Assembly: GCA_021806645.1 (NCBI GenBank)
Contig: JAJZQX010000001.1
Coordinates: 186,001-250,000, forward strand
Reading direction: 5' to 3'
Source: Myxococcales bacterium
Lineage (GTDB): Bacteria; Myxococcota; Myxococcia; Myxococcales; Anaeromyxobacteraceae
Length of the DNA stretch: 64,000 nucleotides
Shown here: one piece after another, positions 27,154 to 35,518 of the stretch
How the letters are laid out: each line of letters begins with the position of its first letter
How positions within the stretch are numbered: position 1 is the stretch's first letter
Position numbers and translations under genes: made by a program
The notes under the pieces: generated by a model
Told to the model about the DNA's origin: nothing
What the model saw: the letters and a program-made list of their open reading frames with translations, nothing else
Databases searched by the model: none

Positions 27154-27875
27154 CTAGACGCCTAGGTATCCTTGCAGCTTGGTCATGCTCGCTTCGAGTT
27201 GGTCCTTCTCGATCATGTCGACGATGCGGCCGTGCTCGACCACGTAGTGGCGGTCGGCGAGCCGGGCCGCGAAGCGGAAGTTCTGCTCCACCAGCACCAC
27301 GGTGAAGCCTCGCTCCTTCAAGGTGGCGACCGTCCGCCCCAGGGCCTGCACGATGACCGGCGCCAGCCCCTCGGTGATCTCGTCGAGGAGCAGCAGCTTG
27401 GCGCCGACGCGCAGGATGCGGGCCATGGCCAGCATCTGCTGCTCGCCGCCGGAGAGCCGGCTGCCCGGGCTCTTCCGGCGCTCCTTGAGGTTGGGGAACA
27501 TGGCGTAGAGCTCGTCCATGGAGAGCCCGCCGCTCCCCACCGCCGGCAGCAACATCAGGTTCTCCTCGGCCGAGAGGCTGGCGAAGATGCCGCGCTCCTC
27601 GGGGCAGTAGCCGATGCCGAGCTGGACGATCTTGTGCGTGGGCCGGCCGATGGTCTCGCGCCCGTTGAGCATCACCGAGCCGGTCCGGCGGCTGGTGAGG
27701 CCCAGGATGGCCTTGAGCGTGGTGGTCCGCCCCGAGCCGTTGCGGCCGAGCAAGGTCACCAGCTCGCCGCGGTTGACGCGGAAGTCCATGCCGTGGAGGA
27801 TGTGCGACTCGCCGTAAAAGGCGTGCAGGTCGGTGACCCGCAGCAGCTCGAGCGACGGGGAGACGATGTCGGCGC

Positions 27876-27879
<4 letters not shown>
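27154..27879 (-). CDS. livF: Liv-type ABC transporter ATPase (LivF), second operon, with Arg in Walker A
   Basis: A 241-residue ATPase whose ATG overlaps the livG stop (ATGA). Signature LSGGEQQMLAMARIL and Walker B LLLLDEITEGLAP are intact. The Walker A reads GRNGSGRTTT (45-54): the invariant Lys is Arg51, encoded CGG at 27738-27740 on the plus strand read in reverse. I recall similar GRNGxGR(S/T) forms in some LivF relatives, so it may be tolerated, with the partner LivG providing a normal site. All other motifs look functional. Confidence 0.9.
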
Positions 27880-28654
<775 letters not shown>

Positions 28655-28658
<4 letters not shown>

Positions 28659-28720
28659 GCGGCGGCTCCGGAGGCGTCCCACCCGTCGAGCGCCTGTTCC
28701 ACCGAAGCGAAGACCTTCAT
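28655..28720 (-). CDS. 21-codon leader reading frame before livG
   Basis: On the minus strand ATG 28718-28720 is preceded by AAGGAG (28727-28732) with ideal 6-base spacing. The frame codes for MKVFASVEQALDGWDASGAA plus one Ala and stops with a TGA that overlaps the livG GTG (GTGA). This is the best ribosome site in the operon leader, so ribosomes would be delivered to livG through it. It could be a coupling or regulatory leader peptide, or the remnant of a longer gene: the sequence faintly recalls the start of CoA-transferase subunits, which is only an impression. Confidence 0.55.
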
Positions 28721-28739
28721 CCTGCGCTCCTTGTGGGAA

Positions 28740-28782
28740 GATCGGCCGGCCGCCGTGCTAGCTCAGGAGCTATAGGCCGATC
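28740..28782 (-). promoter_or_regulatory. structured leader element with nested inverted repeats
   Basis: GATCGGCC (28740-28747) is the exact complement of GGCCGATC (28775-28782), and the enclosed sequence holds a second stem TAGCT/AGCTA. In the mRNA started at the sigma-54 promoter it would form about 20 bases after the transcript start and just before the leader ORF ribosome site. No T tract follows, so it is not a simple terminator. Confidence 0.45.
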
Positions 28783-28811
28783 GCGAAAAGTTTTCCGAAC
28801 ACTTTGGAGAA

Positions 28812-28827
28812 AGCAGCAGGCGTGCCA
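28812..28827 (-). promoter_or_regulatory. sigma-54 (-24/-12) promoter of the second liv operon
   Basis: The minus strand reads TGGCACG-CCTG-CTGCT, matching 11 of the 12 fixed positions of the sigma-54 consensus TGGCACG-N4-TTGCW, including the essential GG and GC ten bases apart. The predicted start is near 28801, about 80 bases before the leader ORF. The gene immediately upstream encodes a sigma-54 activator. Confidence 0.75.
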
Positions 28828-28865
28828 AATGGGTTCAGATGGGGTCATACATCAAACGTAAATGA

Positions 28866-28878
28866 TATCAATATGTTC
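28866..28878 (+). promoter_or_regulatory. IHF-like site
   Basis: TATCAATATGTTC matches the IHF consensus WATCAANNNNTTR at all fixed positions except the last. It lies about 70 bases upstream of the predicted sigma-54 start, between promoter and palindrome, where IHF normally bends DNA to bring the activator to the polymerase. The surroundings are AT-rich, which raises the chance of a random match. The direct repeat CGTAAAT (28857-28863 and 28878-28884, 21 bases apart) flanks it. Confidence 0.45.
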
Positions 28879-28948
28879 GTAAATTAATTCCGATCCGGGA
28901 GCTATCGCTGAGGGACGACTAATCCAAAAAGCTGGACAACGCGAAGGA

Positions 28949-28960
28949 GTTGCGCGCAAC
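28949..28960. promoter_or_regulatory. 12-bp palindrome, candidate activator site (UAS)
   Basis: GTTGCGCGCAAC is a perfect 12-bp dyad about 150 bases upstream of the predicted sigma-54 start. Fis-type helix-turn-helix domains of sigma-54 activators bind such dyads 80-200 bases upstream of promoters. Binding by the adjacent regulator is inferred. Confidence 0.45.
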
Positions 28961-29008
28961 AGGGAGCGCCCAATCCGACTGTTTTCGGCCCATAAGGAGG
29001 TGATCCAT

Positions 29009-30481
29009 TTATTTGGATGCCGAGTCCGGAGATCCGGACTTTTCGTCGGGCCCGCTCCCGGCCAGCCCGTGCAGTCCCAGCTTGGCGTACACCGACGATC
29101 GGCTGATCCCGAGGCGCGCCGCGGCCGCCAGCCGGTCCCCGTGCACCTCCTTGAGCGCCCGCCGCAGGATCTCCCGCTCCGAGAGCCGAAGCTGGGCCTT
29201 CAGGCTGGTCCCCTCGGCGGCGGCGGCGCCAGCGGCTCCGGCGAGCAGGGACTGCGGCAGGTCGTCCCGGGTGACGACGCTGCCGCTCTTCACGTAGAGC
29301 GCCTGCTCCAGCACGTTGCGCAGCTCGCGAACGTTGCCTGGCCAGGGGTGGCTCCGGAGCGCGGCGACGGCGGAGTCGTCCAGCCCCTCGACCGGGACAC
29401 CGGTCTCGCGCTCCAGCTGCCGCAGGATCTGCTCGGTGAGCAGCGGCAGGTCGTCGCGCCGCTCCCGCAGCGGCGGGATCTCGAGCCGCATCACGTTGAG
29501 CCGGTAGTAGAGGTCGTGCCGGAACGTCCCCTGCTCCAGCAGCGGCTCCAGCCGACGGTTGGTGGCCGCCACGATCCGGACGTCGATGGCCTCGGGCTGG
29601 TCGGCGCCAACCGGCTCCACCTCGCGCTCCTGTAGCACCCGCAGCAGCTTGGCCTGCATGGCCAGCGGCAGCTCGCTGATCTCGTCGAGGAAGAGCGTCC
29701 CGCCGTCGGCCAGGCTGAACTTGCCCTTCTTGCCCCGAGCGCGGGCGCCGGTGAAGGAGCCCTCCTTGTAGCCGAACAGCTCCGACTCGAAGAGCTCGGC
29801 CGGGATGGCGGCGCAGTTCACCTTGAGGAAGGGGCGCAGGGCCCGGCCGCTCTCGACGTGGATGGCGTGGGCGAACAGCTCCTTGCCGGTGCCGCTCTCC
29901 CCCACCAGCAGCACGGTGGTGTCGCTGCGCGCCACCTTGCGGGCCAGGTCCTTCACCCGCTCGAGCTGCTCGTCCTGCCCCACGATCTGCTCGAAGCTGT
30001 AGCGGGCGCCCAGGTGCTTGTTCAGCTCGGTCTTGTAGTAGTCCAGCTCCTTCTTCAGGTTCCGGAAGCGGCCGGACATGGCGAAGAGGTCGTCTATGTC
30101 CTGGAACTGGATGGTGCCGACCACCGCCACCAGCTTACCCTGCTCGAAGATGGGGATGCGATTGCAGATCATCTCGTGGCCGCGGATCTTCTGGACATGG
30201 GCGATCTCGGGGACGCCGGTCCTGGCCACGAGGTGCATCCGGGTGTTCTCGACCACCTCGGTCACGTGGCGTCCGACCAGGGCTCGCACCGGCTTGCCGA
30301 GGAACTCGGCATAGGCCTTGTTGACCTTGAGGATGCGCCCCTCGGCGTCGACGATGATCAGCCCCTCGTAGGCGTTGCCGAGCGCGTCCTCGAGCATGCC
30401 GCGCTCCTTCTCACAGGCGTCGGCCCTGGCCACCAGGCTGGTGATCAACCGGTGGACCCAGCCGCCGCGCCGGACTCTCAC
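29009..30481 (-). CDS. PAS domain sigma-54-dependent transcriptional activator
   Basis: A 490-residue activator starting at GTG 30479-30481, which overlaps the upstream stop (GTGA). PAS domain about 30-150 ([22 protein letters not shown]). AAA+ domain about 165-400: Walker A GESGTGKE, sigma-54 contact loop GSFTGA (usually GAFTGA), Walker [37 protein letters not shown] and [12 protein letters not shown]. The C-terminal Fis-type helix-turn-helix is [18 protein letters not shown]. It lacks a receiver domain, so activity is probably set by a ligand at the PAS domain. Its target is very likely the adjacent liv operon. Confidence 0.93.
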   Translation of the reverse strand: MRVRRGGWVHRLITSLVARADACEKERGMLEDALGNAYEGLIIVDAEGRILKVNKAYAEFLGKPVRALVGRHVTEVVENTRMHLVARTGVPEIAHVQKIRGHEMICNRIPIFEQGKLVAVVGTIQFQDIDDLFAMSGRFRNLKKELDYYKTELNKHLGARYSFEQIVGQDEQLERVKDLARKVARSDTTVLLVGESGTGKELFAHAIHVESGRALRPFLKVNCAAIPAELFESELFGYKEGSFTGARARGKKGKFSLADGGTLFLDEISELPLAMQAKLLRVLQEREVEPVGADQPEAIDVRIVAATNRRLEPLLEQGTFRHDLYYRLNVMRLEIPPLRERRDDLPLLTEQILRQLERETGVPVEGLDDSAVAALRSHPWPGNVRELRNVLEQALYVKSGSVVTRDDLPQSLLAGAAGAAAAEGTSLKAQLRLSEREILRRALKEVHGDRLAAAARLGISRSSVYAKLGLHGLAGSGPDEKSGSPDSASK

Positions 30482-30921
30482 GGGGCCGGAGCCTCCACCA
30501 CCGCCCGCGTCATCATCCGGTCGAGCACCCACGCCAGCGCCGCCGCGCGCGGCAGGCCGAAGGCCATGCTGGCGATCGCCACCGGCCAGGGCGCCGAGAG
30601 GTAGAGGGTGAACATGGCGCCGCTGGTGAGGAGCCAGATCCCGGCCAGCAGCAGCCCGAGCTTGCGCCGCCGCCGCTCCACCTCGAAGAAGGCGGCGGCG
30701 AAGACGGCGGCGATCAGCCCGTTGATGGCGCAGGTCACCACCGAGATGGCGTTGACGCCCAGCAGCCCGAGCATCTCGCGGAAGATATCGCTCATGTACG
30801 GCAGCAGCAGGTAGGGCGGGGTGGTGGCCGTGAAGATCCGGCCCACGGTGTCGAAGGCGAGGTGCACCAGCGTCGCGGCGAGCGCGAGCCGGGCCAGGCG
30901 CGGCGGTGCGGACGACGGCAT
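30478..30921 (-). CDS. small four-helix membrane protein coupled to the sigma-54 activator
   Basis: A 147-residue protein with four hydrophobic segments (about 10-30, 55-80, 85-105 and 110-130) separated by a basic loop VERRRRKLG. I do not recognise the family. The last four bases overlap the activator start, so the two are translationally coupled and probably work together, for instance as a membrane sensor or anchor for the PAS activator. The ATG at 30919-30921 begins MPSSAPPRLARLALAATLVH. Confidence refers to its being a gene. Confidence 0.75.
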   Translation of the reverse strand: MPSSAPPRLARLALAATLVHLAFDTVGRIFTATTPPYLLLPYMSDIFREMLGLLGVNAISVVTCAINGLIAAVFAAAFFEVERRRRKLGLLLAGIWLLTSGAMFTLYLSAPWPVAIASMAFGLPRAAALAWVLDRMMTRAVVEAPAP

Positions 30922-31038
30922 GGTCCGGTCGTAGCAGGCCGGGGCGCCTCACGCCAGCGCCGCCGTGCTCGCCACCGGCGCCGCCTCCGGAAGCCCGTGG
31001 CGTAGTAGGGTGCCGCCGTGGTGCGCCTCCCCCCAGCC

Positions 31039-31626
31039 ATGACGGAGCGCCGTGACGACGCCATGCTGGTGGCCGCCGCCCGGCGTGGCGACGCCGGCGC
31101 CCACCGCGCCCTCTACGACCGCTTCCGGCCGGCGGTCTGGCGGGTGGCCCGAGGCTTCGCCGACTTTGACGCCGACGACGTGGACGACGTGGTGCAGGAG
31201 AGCTTCGTCCGCGCTTTTCGCGGCCTCGCCAAGCTGAAGGAGCCGGAGCGCGTCGGTCCCTGGCTCCTGACCATCGCCCGCAACCGGGCCCTGACGCGGC
31301 TGGCCCGGCGCCGGGCCGGTGGCGAGCTGGCCGAGGAACTGGCGCGCGAGGCCGAGGTGGCCGCCACCGAGGAGCAGGGGGGCCCCGATCCGGAGGCCGG
31401 CGCCGAGCTGGAGCTGGTCAGGCGGCTCATCTCCGAACTCCCCGAGGGGCCGGAGAAGGAGACAGTCCACCTCTTCTACGTGGAGGGGGCGCTCTCGGCC
31501 CGCGAGATCGCCGACCGGCTCGGCGTCGGCAAGAGCGCCATCACCATGCGGCTGGAGCGGTTCCGGGCCAAGGTGAAGCGACGCGTGCTGGCCGAAGTGG
31601 CCAGGTTGAGGGGAGAGGGGTCATGA
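31039..31626 (+). CDS. ECF-type RNA polymerase sigma factor
   Basis: About 195 residues from ATG 31039; a GTG at 31018 would add seven residues, and neither start has a good Shine-Dalgarno. Region 2 is seen as LVAAARRGDAGAHRALYDRFRP and DDVVQESFVRAFRGLAKL; region 4 as GALSAREIADRLGVGKSAITMRLERFRAKV. There is no region 3 or long extension. The stop overlaps the next ATG (ATGA), coupling it to a membrane anti-sigma factor. It probably directs transcription of the caspase and lipoprotein genes after an envelope signal. Confidence 0.94.
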   Translation: MTERRDDAMLVAAARRGDAGAHRALYDRFRPAVWRVARGFADFDADDVDDVVQESFVRAFRGLAKLKEPERVGPWLLTIARNRALTRLARRRAGGELAEELAREAEVAATEEQGGPDPEAGAELELVRRLISELPEGPEKETVHLFYVEGALSAREIADRLGVGKSAITMRLERFRAKVKRRVLAEVARLRGEGS

Positions 31627-32435
31627 GGGTGATGCACCTGACGATCCCCACCTACACGGCGCTCCTGGACGGTACCCTTCCCGAGACAGAGGCGCGCGAG
31701 CTGGGGTCCCACCTCGAGGCCGGCTGCGAGGTGTGCGAGCGCTGGCTGGCGGAGCGGCCCACGGCCGACCGGCTCGACGGGGACGTGGACCTGGCGCTGG
31801 GAGCCCTGTCCGCGTCGAACGCCGGTGCGAACGCCGGTGCCGGAAACGACCTCGAGTTCGCTCGCATCACGCGCGCGCTGGCCGCCGTGGCGACGCCGTC
31901 CGCGCTCCGTCGCCGCTGGGCGGGCGGGCTGGCGGTGGCCGCGGCGCTCGCGGTGGCCGGCGTGGCGGTGCTGGTGCAGCGCGGCGCGGGGCCGGACCGA
32001 TGGGATGGCACCAAGGGGGCGGTCGCGCAGGCGGTGCCGCTCCGGCTCCGCTTCCTCGTCCTCCAGGACGGCCCTGGACCGGTTCCCGGGATCGAGAAGG
32101 GCGTCTCGGGCCAGGCGGTGCCGGCCGAGGCCAGCCTCCAGTTCCAGGTCGAGCTGGGGCGAGAGGCCGACGTGGTGCTGGCGCGCGCCGCCGGCGGCTC
32201 GGCCGAGCCGTTCTTCCACGCCCGGCTCCCGGCCGGCCGCACCGTGGTCTCGGTGTCCGGCCAGCCGGCGGCCTACCCGCTGGCCCAGCTGACCGGCCCG
32301 CAGCGCTTCCTGGCGCTGGCCGGCGAGCAGCCCATCGAGCCGGCCGACGTCGACCGCGCCGCCCGGGGTTCGGCCGCCGGGGCGGGGCCGGGACAGCCGA
32401 TCTCCCTCGACGTGATCGAGGTGCAGGTCCGCTGA
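31623..32435 (+). CDS. membrane anti-sigma factor
   Basis: A 270-residue protein coupled to the sigma gene by a 4-base overlap. The N-terminal 45 residues carry a zinc-type motif H30-x4-C35-x2-C38 (SHLEAGCEVCERW), the cytoplasmic sigma-binding module. One membrane segment follows at about 99-118 after a short Arg cluster, and about 150 residues lie outside the cytoplasm (beta-rich, LRFLVLQDG and LQFQVELGREADVVLARAA), without a known sensor fold. It probably holds the ECF factor inactive until proteolysis or a conformational change. Assignment rests on the motif, topology and position. Confidence 0.85.
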   Translation: MRVMHLTIPTYTALLDGTLPETEARELGSHLEAGCEVCERWLAERPTADRLDGDVDLALGALSASNAGANAGAGNDLEFARITRALAAVATPSALRRRWAGGLAVAAALAVAGVAVLVQRGAGPDRWDGTKGAVAQAVPLRLRFLVLQDGPGPVPGIEKGVSGQAVPAEASLQFQVELGREADVVLARAAGGSAEPFFHARLPAGRTVVSVSGQPAAYPLAQLTGPQRFLALAGEQPIEPADVDRAARGSAAGAGPGQPISLDVIEVQVR

Positions 32436-32472
32436 TGGAGGGGTAGCCGGGACCGCGCGATTCCGGCATGCA

Positions 32473-34167
32473 ATGGAGCGAATGGACCTGACGACCAGAG
32501 GGAGGCGTTGCGCTGGTGGCCTCCAGGCCGTCCTGGCCGTGGCTTGCCTTGGGTGCGCCGGCGCGCCCGTCGCGGGGCGGGCCGAGAAGGGCGGGCTGGT
32601 CCCGGTCGCCGTCTCTCGCGACACGCTGGCCGCGGCGCACCGGCCCCGCCGCGTGGCCCTGCTGGTCGGGGTGCAGAAGTTCGACGACCCGCAGTGGCGT
32701 CCGCTCCGCTTCCCGGAGGCCGACGCCGTGGCGTTCGGCGACGTGCTTCGCGACGCCGGGAAGGGCGCCTTCGACGAGGTCGAGGTGCTGGGCGGTGCGC
32801 TCACCCGCGACGGGTTCAGGTCGGCGCTGCAGCGGTTGGCCGGGCGGACCCGCGACGAGCAGGACACGGTGGTCCTCTACCTCTCCTCGCACGGCACGCT
32901 GGCTCGCGACGCCAGCGGGCGGCTGCGGCGCTACCTGGTCCTCTCCGACACCTCGATGGCCGACGTGCCCGGCACCGCCTTCTCGATGGACGAGCTGAAG
33001 CGGGACTTCGACCGGCTCCGCTCCCGCCGCAAGGTGCTGGTGCTGGCCACCTGCCACTCGGGTGGCGGCAAGTCGCTGCTGCCCGACGGCGTCCAGCATG
33101 AGCTGGCCGGCATCAAGACCGGTTTCTTCGTCCGGCCCATCGAGGAGGTGAGCCGCGCCAGCGTGGTGCTGGCCGCCAGCGACTGGGGCGAGACCGCGCG
33201 CGAGGACGAGCAGCTCGGGCACGACATCTACACCCACTTCCTCGTCGAGGCGCTGCGCCTCGGCGCCGACCGGAACGGCGACGGCGCGGTCACCGCGTCG
33301 GAGGCCCATGACTACGCCCGGCGCATGACCTACCAGTTCACCGGCGGCCGCCAGCGTCCCAGCGCCGAGTCGACCGAGGTGGGTGTGGATCCCATCGTGC
33401 TGGTGGGCAAGGTGCTGCGGGTGGGCAAGCCCGAGCTCTACAGCTACGCCCCGAACCTGGACGGCTTCGAGATCCTGGTGGACGGCAAGCCGCTGGCCGA
33501 GCTGCCGGGTGGGGTGGCGGTCGATCCCGGGCGCTACCGCGTCCAGGTCACCAAGGGCGGCGGGCCGGCCCTCTTCGACGGCCGGGTGGCGCTCGGCGCC
33601 GGCCAGCGGATCGACCTGCAGGACCTGGTGACCCAGGCCGAGGGGCGCTGGGAGGTCGGGCCGCGCGTCGGCCTCTTCAGCTTCATCGACCAGGCGAGCC
33701 GGGAGCAGCTGCTCGGACCGTCCGGGACGGTGGGCGTCACCGCCTCGCTGCGCGACTGGCCGGCGCGCCACCTGACGCTCCGGGTGGACGTGGCCGGCGC
33801 CAGCGGGCGCGCGAGCTACCGGCCCTCCGGGGTCAACGCCGGCTATGACTACCAGCTCTTCAACGCCGGCGTGGCGGTGGCGTGGCGCGCCGAGCCGCGC
33901 TGGCTGCGGGGCGGCTCGCTGCTGGCCGGTCCGCGCCTCTCGGCGCTGCGCGTGGCCCGCCAGTTCGTGCTCGAGCTGGCCTCGGCGCCGCAGACCTACT
34001 TCACGCTGACGCCGGGGCTGCTGCTCGGCGCCGACTTCCCCGTCTGGAAGGGCGTGGTGGCCTCGACCGAGCTGCACCTCGACTGGGCGGTGGTGAAGGT
34101 GGATGGCCAGGACCGCTCGACCGGCTTCGGCGAGTGGATGATCGGCGTGGGATACCGGTTCCAGTAG
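32473..34167 (+). CDS. secreted caspase-fold (C14) protein with EF-hand loop and C-terminal barrel-like domain
   Basis: A 564-residue exported protein; ATG 32482 is an alternative start. An N-terminal hydrophobic segment (about 16-30, AVLAVACLGCAG) could be a signal or lipoprotein signal, though the lipobox is not canonical. The caspase domain spans about 60-260 with the catalytic His in LYLSSHGT (H140) and Cys in LATCHSGG (C194). A perfect EF-hand loop DRNGDGAVTASE (266-277) follows, then a PEGA-like domain (about 330-380, GFEILVDGKPLAELPGGVAV) and about 175 residues of barrel-like strands ending GVGYRF plus Gln. It lies 37 bases after the anti-sigma gene. Confidence 0.88.
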   Translation: MERMDLTTRGRRCAGGLQAVLAVACLGCAGAPVAGRAEKGGLVPVAVSRDTLAAAHRPRRVALLVGVQKFDDPQWRPLRFPEADAVAFGDVLRDAGKGAFDEVEVLGGALTRDGFRSALQRLAGRTRDEQDTVVLYLSSHGTLARDASGRLRRYLVLSDTSMADVPGTAFSMDELKRDFDRLRSRRKVLVLATCHSGGGKSLLPDGVQHELAGIKTGFFVRPIEEVSRASVVLAASDWGETAREDEQLGHDIYTHFLVEALRLGADRNGDGAVTASEAHDYARRMTYQFTGGRQRPSAESTEVGVDPIVLVGKVLRVGKPELYSYAPNLDGFEILVDGKPLAELPGGVAVDPGRYRVQVTKGGGPALFDGRVALGAGQRIDLQDLVTQAEGRWEVGPRVGLFSFIDQASREQLLGPSGTVGVTASLRDWPARHLTLRVDVAGASGRASYRPSGVNAGYDYQLFNAGVAVAWRAEPRWLRGGSLLAGPRLSALRVARQFVLELASAPQTYFTLTPGLLLGADFPVWKGVVASTELHLDWAVVKVDGQDRSTGFGEWMIGVGYRFQ

Positions 34168-34181
34168 AGAGGTGACCGAAG

Positions 34182-35450
34182 ATGGCTACGCGGGGTCACA
34201 TGAGCGGGTGGAACGGGATGAGGTCCTGGCGTCAACTCGCCCTCGTGGCGCTCATGGGGCTGGCCGGCTGCGGCGAGCTGGAGACGCCCGATTTCGCCCA
34301 TGGCTCGATCGCCGGGCGGGTGGTGGGGGCCCAGCTCGACGGGTTCGCCTATCCGCTCGGCCACCCGGAGCTGAAGAAGCTGGTGGAGGCCGACGGGTCG
34401 TTCCGGTTCGACGACCTGCCGGTGGGATCGACGCGGCTGCTGGTCTACGACGACCTGCTCCCGGACGGGAAGACCCGCCGCGCCGAGCTGGTCGAGGTGG
34501 TGGTCCCAGGCGCCGGCGTGGCTCGCTTCCAGCGGAACGGCGAGAACGCGCCCGTTTCGCCTTCGGACAAGATGGCCTGGGCGGGGGCCGTCGTCGCCAC
34601 CGTGTCGCCGGACGGCGGCGGCATCGCGGCGGCGCCCCGGTTCGAGGTGGTGGGGACCAGGCTGGCGGCCGCGCCGCTCCCCGGGAGCGCCGCGGTCAAC
34701 CTCGGGCTGCTCCCCGCGGCCTCGGGCGTATACCAGCTCACCGCGTCGGCCGCTGGCTACAAGACCGCCACGCGGCCCATCGACGTGGTCAGCGCCACCA
34801 ACGGCTACGACGTGGCGCTCGAGATCGACACCAGCGGGAGCGGCCCATACGGCTGCGACGCGGCCGGTGGTGGCTGCGTCAACGGGCTCAAGTGCGACGC
34901 GGCCAGCGGCCGGTGCGTGCAGTGCCTGGCGGACGGCGACTGCGCCACCGGCTCCTGCGACGTCGACGAGCACTTCTGCACGGCGCCGCCGCCCGGTGGT
35001 GCTGGGGACGGGGCGGTCTGCGCCAGCTGCTCCTCCGACACGCAGTGCCAGGGCGTGACGCTCAGCATGGCCGGGACGCCCAGCGCCGGCCGGTGCGAAC
35101 TGGCGCCACTGGCGACGAGCGGCTACTGCACCTGGTCGCTGTGGCCGGGTTACGGGAGTTTTTGCCCGGCCGGCTTCTTGTTCCTCCCGGACGCCACGGG
35201 GATCGACCGTTGCGTCCCGGCCGACTCCTGCGAGGCCTACTTCGATAGGTTCGGCCAGGGGTGCTTCACCGACGAGAGCTGCCGGTCCGGGGGCGAGCTG
35301 GCGGGCGCCATCTGCTACGGCGCCGATCCGGCCGGCGAGGTCCCAGGCTACTGCACCGCGGAGTGCAGGGTGCTTTCCACTCCACCCGACAGCTGCGTGG
35401 TTCCCGGCTTCCACTGCGACCCGGGCCTGAAGTACTGCCTGCGCGATTGA
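34182..35450 (+). CDS. Cys-rich lipoprotein with carboxypeptidase-regulatory-like domain
   Basis: A 422-residue lipoprotein, 14 bases after the caspase gene, with GAGAGGTG before ATG 34182. The lipobox is canonical (LMGLAGCGEL). Residues about 40-115 (IAGRVVG, SFRFDDLPVGSTRLLVYDD) look like a beta-sandwich of the carboxypeptidase regulatory type, a second such unit follows to about 215, and the last 200 residues hold over 25 Cys in short repeats such as GCVNGLKCDAASGRCVQCLA, common in myxobacterial surface proteins. It is probably a surface-exposed partner of the caspase-barrel protein. Its ligand is unknown. Confidence 0.82.
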   Translation: MATRGHMSGWNGMRSWRQLALVALMGLAGCGELETPDFAHGSIAGRVVGAQLDGFAYPLGHPELKKLVEADGSFRFDDLPVGSTRLLVYDDLLPDGKTRRAELVEVVVPGAGVARFQRNGENAPVSPSDKMAWAGAVVATVSPDGGGIAAAPRFEVVGTRLAAAPLPGSAAVNLGLLPAASGVYQLTASAAGYKTATRPIDVVSATNGYDVALEIDTSGSGPYGCDAAGGGCVNGLKCDAASGRCVQCLADGDCATGSCDVDEHFCTAPPPGGAGDGAVCASCSSDTQCQGVTLSMAGTPSAGRCELAPLATSGYCTWSLWPGYGSFCPAGFLFLPDATGIDRCVPADSCEAYFDRFGQGCFTDESCRSGGELAGAICYGADPAGEVPGYCTAECRVLSTPPDSCVVPGFHCDPGLKYCLRD

Positions 35451-35518
35451 CCCGATCGGCGTCGCGCACGCCCCCGTGGCGAGGTAGAAGAGGGGCTCAT
35501 CGCCTCCGAGGGGTCCAC

